Source: CAZWRV01 sp964636325 (GTDB lineage: Bacteria > Verrucomicrobiota > Lentisphaeria > Victivallales > GWF2-50-93). From it: a stretch of DNA of 45,775 nt. The stretch spans positions 1 through 45,775 of the forward strand of contig CAZWRV010000048.1 in NCBI GenBank assembly GCA_964636325.1, given 5' to 3'. A program made the translations under genes and the position numbers. The notes under the pieces were generated by a model. That model was given only the letters and a program-made list of their open reading frames with translations, was not told the origin of the DNA and did not search any database. The first letter of the stretch is position 1. Every line of letters begins with the position of its first letter. Below, piece by piece: positions 42,506 through 45,775 of the stretch.

Positions 42506-44803
42506 TCATGCGACCGGATGCGTGATGTAGTCACAGTCGAAGGTTTCGTCAAGCCGGCGGGCGCTGTCCGGATCGAAAGCTTCGCACCGCCATTGCAGGC
42601 GGAAGCGCATCCGCGCCTTTCCGGGGAAATAGCTTGGAAAGTTGGTGCCCCAGTAGTTGTTGTAGATCCACAACGCGACGAACGGCTTCTTGCGCTGAAG
42701 CCGTGTGGACGGTAATTGTCCGAAGGTGAAGCCGCCGAACTGGAAAAGAGTTGAGTCCGACGAGGCGATGTAAAGCGTATGTCCGCCGCGGCTGACCGCC
42801 ACCCCGCGGCAGGCCTGGTAGAAGCTGTTGCAGGTGCCTGGCAGTTGATCCGTCTCCGCCCGGAACCAGGTTCCGCAGTTGTCCGCCCAGTATTCGCAGT
42901 CGCCTTCGCCCGGCAGCTTAAGCGGCAGTGCGAAATAGTAGGCCCGTCGCGCCGGATCGGCATTGAAACGGAATTCGGATGAGATGTCAAGGGTGCCGGG
43001 CATCCGTGGATCAAGGCGGAATGCCATGGCACGCCACAGATCATGCGCATACTCGATTCGCAGCTCCTTGGAAACACCGCGGTTCCGGCAGTCGACTTTT
43101 GCGATTTTCGCAGGAACTTGTTCACGGTGGAACGTAAGCGCCGGATTCCAGGCGGCATCGGACGGATCCATGTCCTTCATGCCGCCCACTTGGAAGTCGG
43201 CGGCCGGATCTTCCTCGATGAGGGCGAACGGAGGAAAGCTTGATCCGGGATCCAGGCATTCGACACCGGGCGAGGGCTGCCAGGAGACAGGGCTCAGGGC
43301 GGGCGCCCGGGTCAGGCGAAGCAGGGCGGTGCCGGCATGCAAGACATACTCCTCCGTTCCGGCCTTGATTTCCACGGTCTCCGGCCGGGCCAGTTCCGTA
43401 AGCGGAGCACAGGTCATGCTGCCTGCCGTCGCACGGATTCCGCGGACGCCGAAGCCGCCGCTTTTCTCCAATGCCTCTACAGTCGGTTCGCGGTCGAACT
43501 GGAAAAGGTGTTCGGGCTGGCGCGAGCATGCGAAGGCGAGCATCCCTTTCCGGTCGGTGATATAATCCAAGGTCAGGGCATGGTCATGGGGATTTGCAAC
43601 TAGCACCGAGACCGGCTCCTTCGGTCGGGTTGCCGCCATGGCCGCCAGGTGGTCGCGCAGCAGCACCATGGAAGCGGTCTCGGCGGTTGAAGCGTCGACG
43701 ACTATCTGGGCCTTCTGCCGCAAGGCGTCGGACGAACCGCATTCCTCGCCTGACGACGTGTGGCTGTCGTATGTGTGCTCGCAGGCGTATGCCAGGGCGC
43801 GCCTTGCGCGTCCGAGTGTGAGCGAGCCGCCGCTTTCGTTCGCCCAGCCTTTTTCACGGAAGCGTTCGATCAGGCGCAGGCGCCGCTGGGCGCGACGAAC
43901 CATGCCCACCATCTGCGGCATGGAACCTGCCCCGAAAGTCCAGAAGTCCGGCCAGTGCCCGGCATAGGTCGGCAGATGGCGGGCCTGCACTCGCAGGGCG
44001 GCCGCGAACTCCGCAAATGTCGCGATGCGCAGCTGGAGCCCGCCTGATCGCTCGTTGAAGCGGCGCACCTGCTCGGGCAGCTTGACGAAGGGGCCGACAT
44101 TGTCGCCGACTGTGGCGCTGGTCATCGCGAAATCGAACGGATAGTCCTTGGGCAGGCTGGCGAGGAAAAGCTCCAACGCCTCATGAAATTTGTCCGCCAG
44201 CTCGTCGAGATGGCAGTAGGTCTTGATACGGTTGTAAATCCAGCCGTTCCAGGCCAGCAGCCTGCGGCCGCCGCCGACATCCCACCGAAAAGCGCTGCAG
44301 CGCGGGAACGGACTGTGGCCCATGGTCGTGTTCAAGCCCATCATCACAGACTCCACGCCCGCGGCGGCGAGCGAGCGCGCGAACGCCAGCGGGAAACCGT
44401 TTACATCGTTCTGGATTGCGGTGCGTGGACGATATCCGGTCAGCGACACCAGGCGCTCGAGTTCGCCGTTTTCCCATTCGACATCCTCCGGACTGTATAG
44501 TTCGGTTCCGTTGAGGTAGCGCGCGCCGATGTCGATCTCGCCGCGCTGAAGGCATCCACACAGGCGTCGGCGCTCGTCTTCGCCGCGGTTCTCCCACCAA
44601 TGCAGCGCGCTGGAGAAGACCTCGACCGTCCAGCGGAATCGGCTGCCATCAGGGTAGCCGCGGGTCTCCTCGCAGAGCCTGGCGGCCCGGTCGAGAAAAC
44701 GGTCGTGCAGCTCCAGCGCCGCCAACGGATCGTGGCTGTAGCCGACGTCGGTGTGGCTGTGAGGCACAAGATAAAGTGTGCGGATTTTTCCTGCAACATT
44801 CAT
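42506..44803 (-). CDS. GH38-like alpha-mannosidase
   Basis: 765-aa protein of the GH38 fold. The metal site His-x-Asp is in LYLVPHSHTDVGYSHD near residue 15. The nucleophile Asp is probably that of AIQNDVNGFP (the classical motif is DPFG, so this is divergent). The His pair CEHTYDSHTSSGEE takes the place of the usual HHDAITGT. C-terminal beta domains follow (about 480-765). No signal peptide. ATG 44803 has AAGGA about 10 nt upstream; longer frames overlap the pseudopilin and are rejected. Follows the pseudopilin by 56 nt. Specificity for alpha-mannosides is uncertain because of the changed motif. Confidence 0.8.
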   Translation of the reverse strand: MNVAGKIRTLYLVPHSHTDVGYSHDPLAALELHDRFLDRAARLCEETRGYPDGSRFRWTVEVFSSALHWWENRGEDERRRLCGCLQRGEIDIGARYLNGTELYSPEDVEWENGELERLVSLTGYRPRTAIQNDVNGFPLAFARSLAAAGVESVMMGLNTTMGHSPFPRCSAFRWDVGGGRRLLAWNGWIYNRIKTYCHLDELADKFHEALELFLASLPKDYPFDFAMTSATVGDNVGPFVKLPEQVRRFNERSGGLQLRIATFAEFAAALRVQARHLPTYAGHWPDFWTFGAGSMPQMVGMVRRAQRRLRLIERFREKGWANESGGSLTLGRARRALAYACEHTYDSHTSSGEECGSSDALRQKAQIVVDASTAETASMVLLRDHLAAMAATRPKEPVSVLVANPHDHALTLDYITDRKGMLAFACSRQPEHLFQFDREPTVEALEKSGGFGVRGIRATAGSMTCAPLTELARPETVEIKAGTEEYVLHAGTALLRLTRAPALSPVSWQPSPGVECLDPGSSFPPFALIEEDPAADFQVGGMKDMDPSDAAWNPALTFHREQVPAKIAKVDCRNRGVSKELRIEYAHDLWRAMAFRLDPRMPGTLDISSEFRFNADPARRAYYFALPLKLPGEGDCEYWADNCGTWFRAETDQLPGTCNSFYQACRGVAVSRGGHTLYIASSDSTLFQFGGFTFGQLPSTRLQRKKPFVALWIYNNYWGTNFPSYFPGKARMRFRLQWRCEAFDPDSARRLDETFDCDYITHPVA

Positions 44804-44859
44804 ATATCTCATTTCCTTACATGCCTCTGTCACCTGCGTAATATCACCTGCTATCTCAT

Positions 44860-45684
44860 TCACCTGGCCATGTATACGTCTCCGAAGCGCCAGATCTGGT
44901 GGCGCCAGTGCCATTGGGTGCTGGTGCCGCAGGTTTTGGCCAGTGTGGAGCCGACGATCCATCCGGCGGATCCGTCGTTGAAGCTCATGTTGACGCCGCG
45001 GCTTTTGTGAGTGTAAGGGTTGATCCAGAGGCTTCCCTGGGGCGGATATCCGACCGCGCCGCCGGTGTTCCAGATGCATGAAGTCCTTATCGGTTGGTAT
45101 GTTCGCGCATACGGACTGTCTATCTTGAATGTATGCGTAACCTCGTCGGGTTCGCTGCTGGCCCAGTTTGTGACGCCGTCCAGCCAGTGGTCGGGGACGC
45201 TCCATCTGGCCCCCCCATACAGAATTGCGGAATAGCGATAAGTCTTTGGGATTGCCGCATATCCCAGGGCAGAGTCGCGGATGAAAGTGTTGAAGTTGCC
45301 GTCGTTGCCGGCGGTCGCATTGCCGTTCGGATTTTCATAAGTCGGATCCGCAAGAAGCACCACCGCCTTGTCCTGAAGGCTCCCGATTTCAAAAAGCTTC
45401 CAGAAGCCCGAGGGGATGAAATTCCAGCCCGATCCCGGCGGAAGGAAACCGTCGGATTCGCTGGCATAGACCTGAATTCCGGTGTTGAGCTGCTTATGGT
45501 TAGAGACACAGAGCATGTCCCTCGCCTTCATGCGCGCGTTCCTGAGCGCGGGAAGAAGCATCGCCGCAAGAATCGCTATGATCGCGATCACGACCAGCAG
45601 CTCGATGAGCGTAAATATTTTTCTATGTGAAAAATATTTGCCGTTGAGAATAGGAAGTCCCGCATTTGATCTTGTTTCAAACAT
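44860..45684 (-). CDS. Prepilin-type pseudopilin, fourth copy
   Basis: 274-aa pseudopilin with leader ending SHRKI, then FTLIELLVVIAIIAILAAMLLPAL and NARMKARDMLCVSNHKQ. The -1 residue is Ile rather than Gly/Ala. The C-terminal signature is H-x10-DG (THKSRGVNMSFNDG). ATG 45684 is preceded by AGGAGGG at 5 nt, better than the ATG at 45729. It heads the pseudopilin - GH38 - LamG cluster on the minus strand. Confidence 0.88.
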   Translation of the reverse strand: MFETRSNAGLPILNGKYFSHRKIFTLIELLVVIAIIAILAAMLLPALRNARMKARDMLCVSNHKQLNTGIQVYASESDGFLPPGSGWNFIPSGFWKLFEIGSLQDKAVVLLADPTYENPNGNATAGNDGNFNTFIRDSALGYAAIPKTYRYSAILYGGARWSVPDHWLDGVTNWASSEPDEVTHTFKIDSPYARTYQPIRTSCIWNTGGAVGYPPQGSLWINPYTHKSRGVNMSFNDGSAGWIVGSTLAKTCGTSTQWHWRHQIWRFGDVYMAR

Positions 45685-45775
45685 TTTTCCCTCCTGTATC
45701 TTGTTTATTCTCCTCTGAAATTCGCCCATCTTTGTCGCGAACTTTGTCGTTATCTTTGTCGTCTTCCGGAGGGTT
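45677..45775 (-). CDS. Possible C-terminal tail of an upstream gene (partial)
   Basis: An open frame enters from the right edge and ends at a TGA inside the start of the pseudopilin. Its 32 residues are highly charged (EDDKDNDKVRDKDGRISEE). The DNA carries three CTTTGTCG repeats (plus strand) at 45730, 45742 and 45754, an exact 12-nt period, which translate as a 4-residue DK repeat. It may instead be untranslated regulatory sequence; the window ends too soon to decide. Confidence 0.25.
   Translation of the reverse strand, partial: NPPEDDKDNDKVRDKDGRISEENKQDTGGKNV

Overview
The window looks like an accessory, carbohydrate-degrading region of a PVC-superphylum bacterium, most likely Lentisphaerota (Victivallales-like); Kiritimatiellota or Planctomycetota are less likely. 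The reasons are four separate prepilin-type pseudopilins of the FTLIELLVVIAI class with an H-x(9-10)-DG C-terminal motif, two DUF4838 lipoproteins, GntR regulators with LacI-like sensor domains, a DUF4832 protein, and many retaining and inverting glycosidases. The taxonomy is inferred from gene families; no rRNA or tRNA gene is visible.

Region by region. (1) 185-7987: a GH42 beta-galactosidase (-), divergent from a GntR/LacI-type regulator followed by two pseudopilins and a DUF4838 lipoprotein. (2) 8109-12287: a very large secreted subtilase with FG-GAP repeats (-). (3) 12528-20228: a second GntR regulator (-), divergent from DUF4838 lipoprotein - pseudopilin - GH36-like alpha-galactosidase. 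(4) 20501-28778: a minus-strand catabolic cluster: GH78 rhamnosidase, DUF4832 protein, GH113-like hydrolase, internally deleted SMP-30 lactonase, mannonate dehydratase, SDR and RraA-like aldolase. It fits breakdown of a rhamnose/uronate-containing polysaccharide. (5) 29174-32132: IclR regulator and two UroD-family proteins, all overlapping by 4 nt. (6) 32918-37617: FCD-type GntR, TetR, EmrA-like and EmrB-like genes, a drug-efflux locus with two regulators and no outer-membrane channel. (7) 38123-45684: pseudopilin, GH38-like mannosidase and a giant LamG/glycosidase-like protein (-).

The most unusual signals are non-coding. Three related sigma70-type promoter/operator boxes link the two sugar modules: the box on the GH36 gene is almost identical (23/25) to the one on the distant first regulator, not the nearest regulator. 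Two 234-bp repeats have identical nested architecture (102-bp module A, 92-bp module B), but module B is inverted between copies; a third copy retains only module A. A 274-bp element with ~35-bp terminal inverted repeats sits upstream of the rhamnosidase, and one of its ends lies just upstream of the subtilase gene. Clear palindromic operators overlap the IclR and efflux promoters.

Working model (inference): each substrate module pairs secreted or surface glycosidases with its own pseudopilin and its own sensor-type repressor. The window therefore shows several parallel 'pseudopilin + glycosidase' cassettes and no SusC/D-type transport genes.
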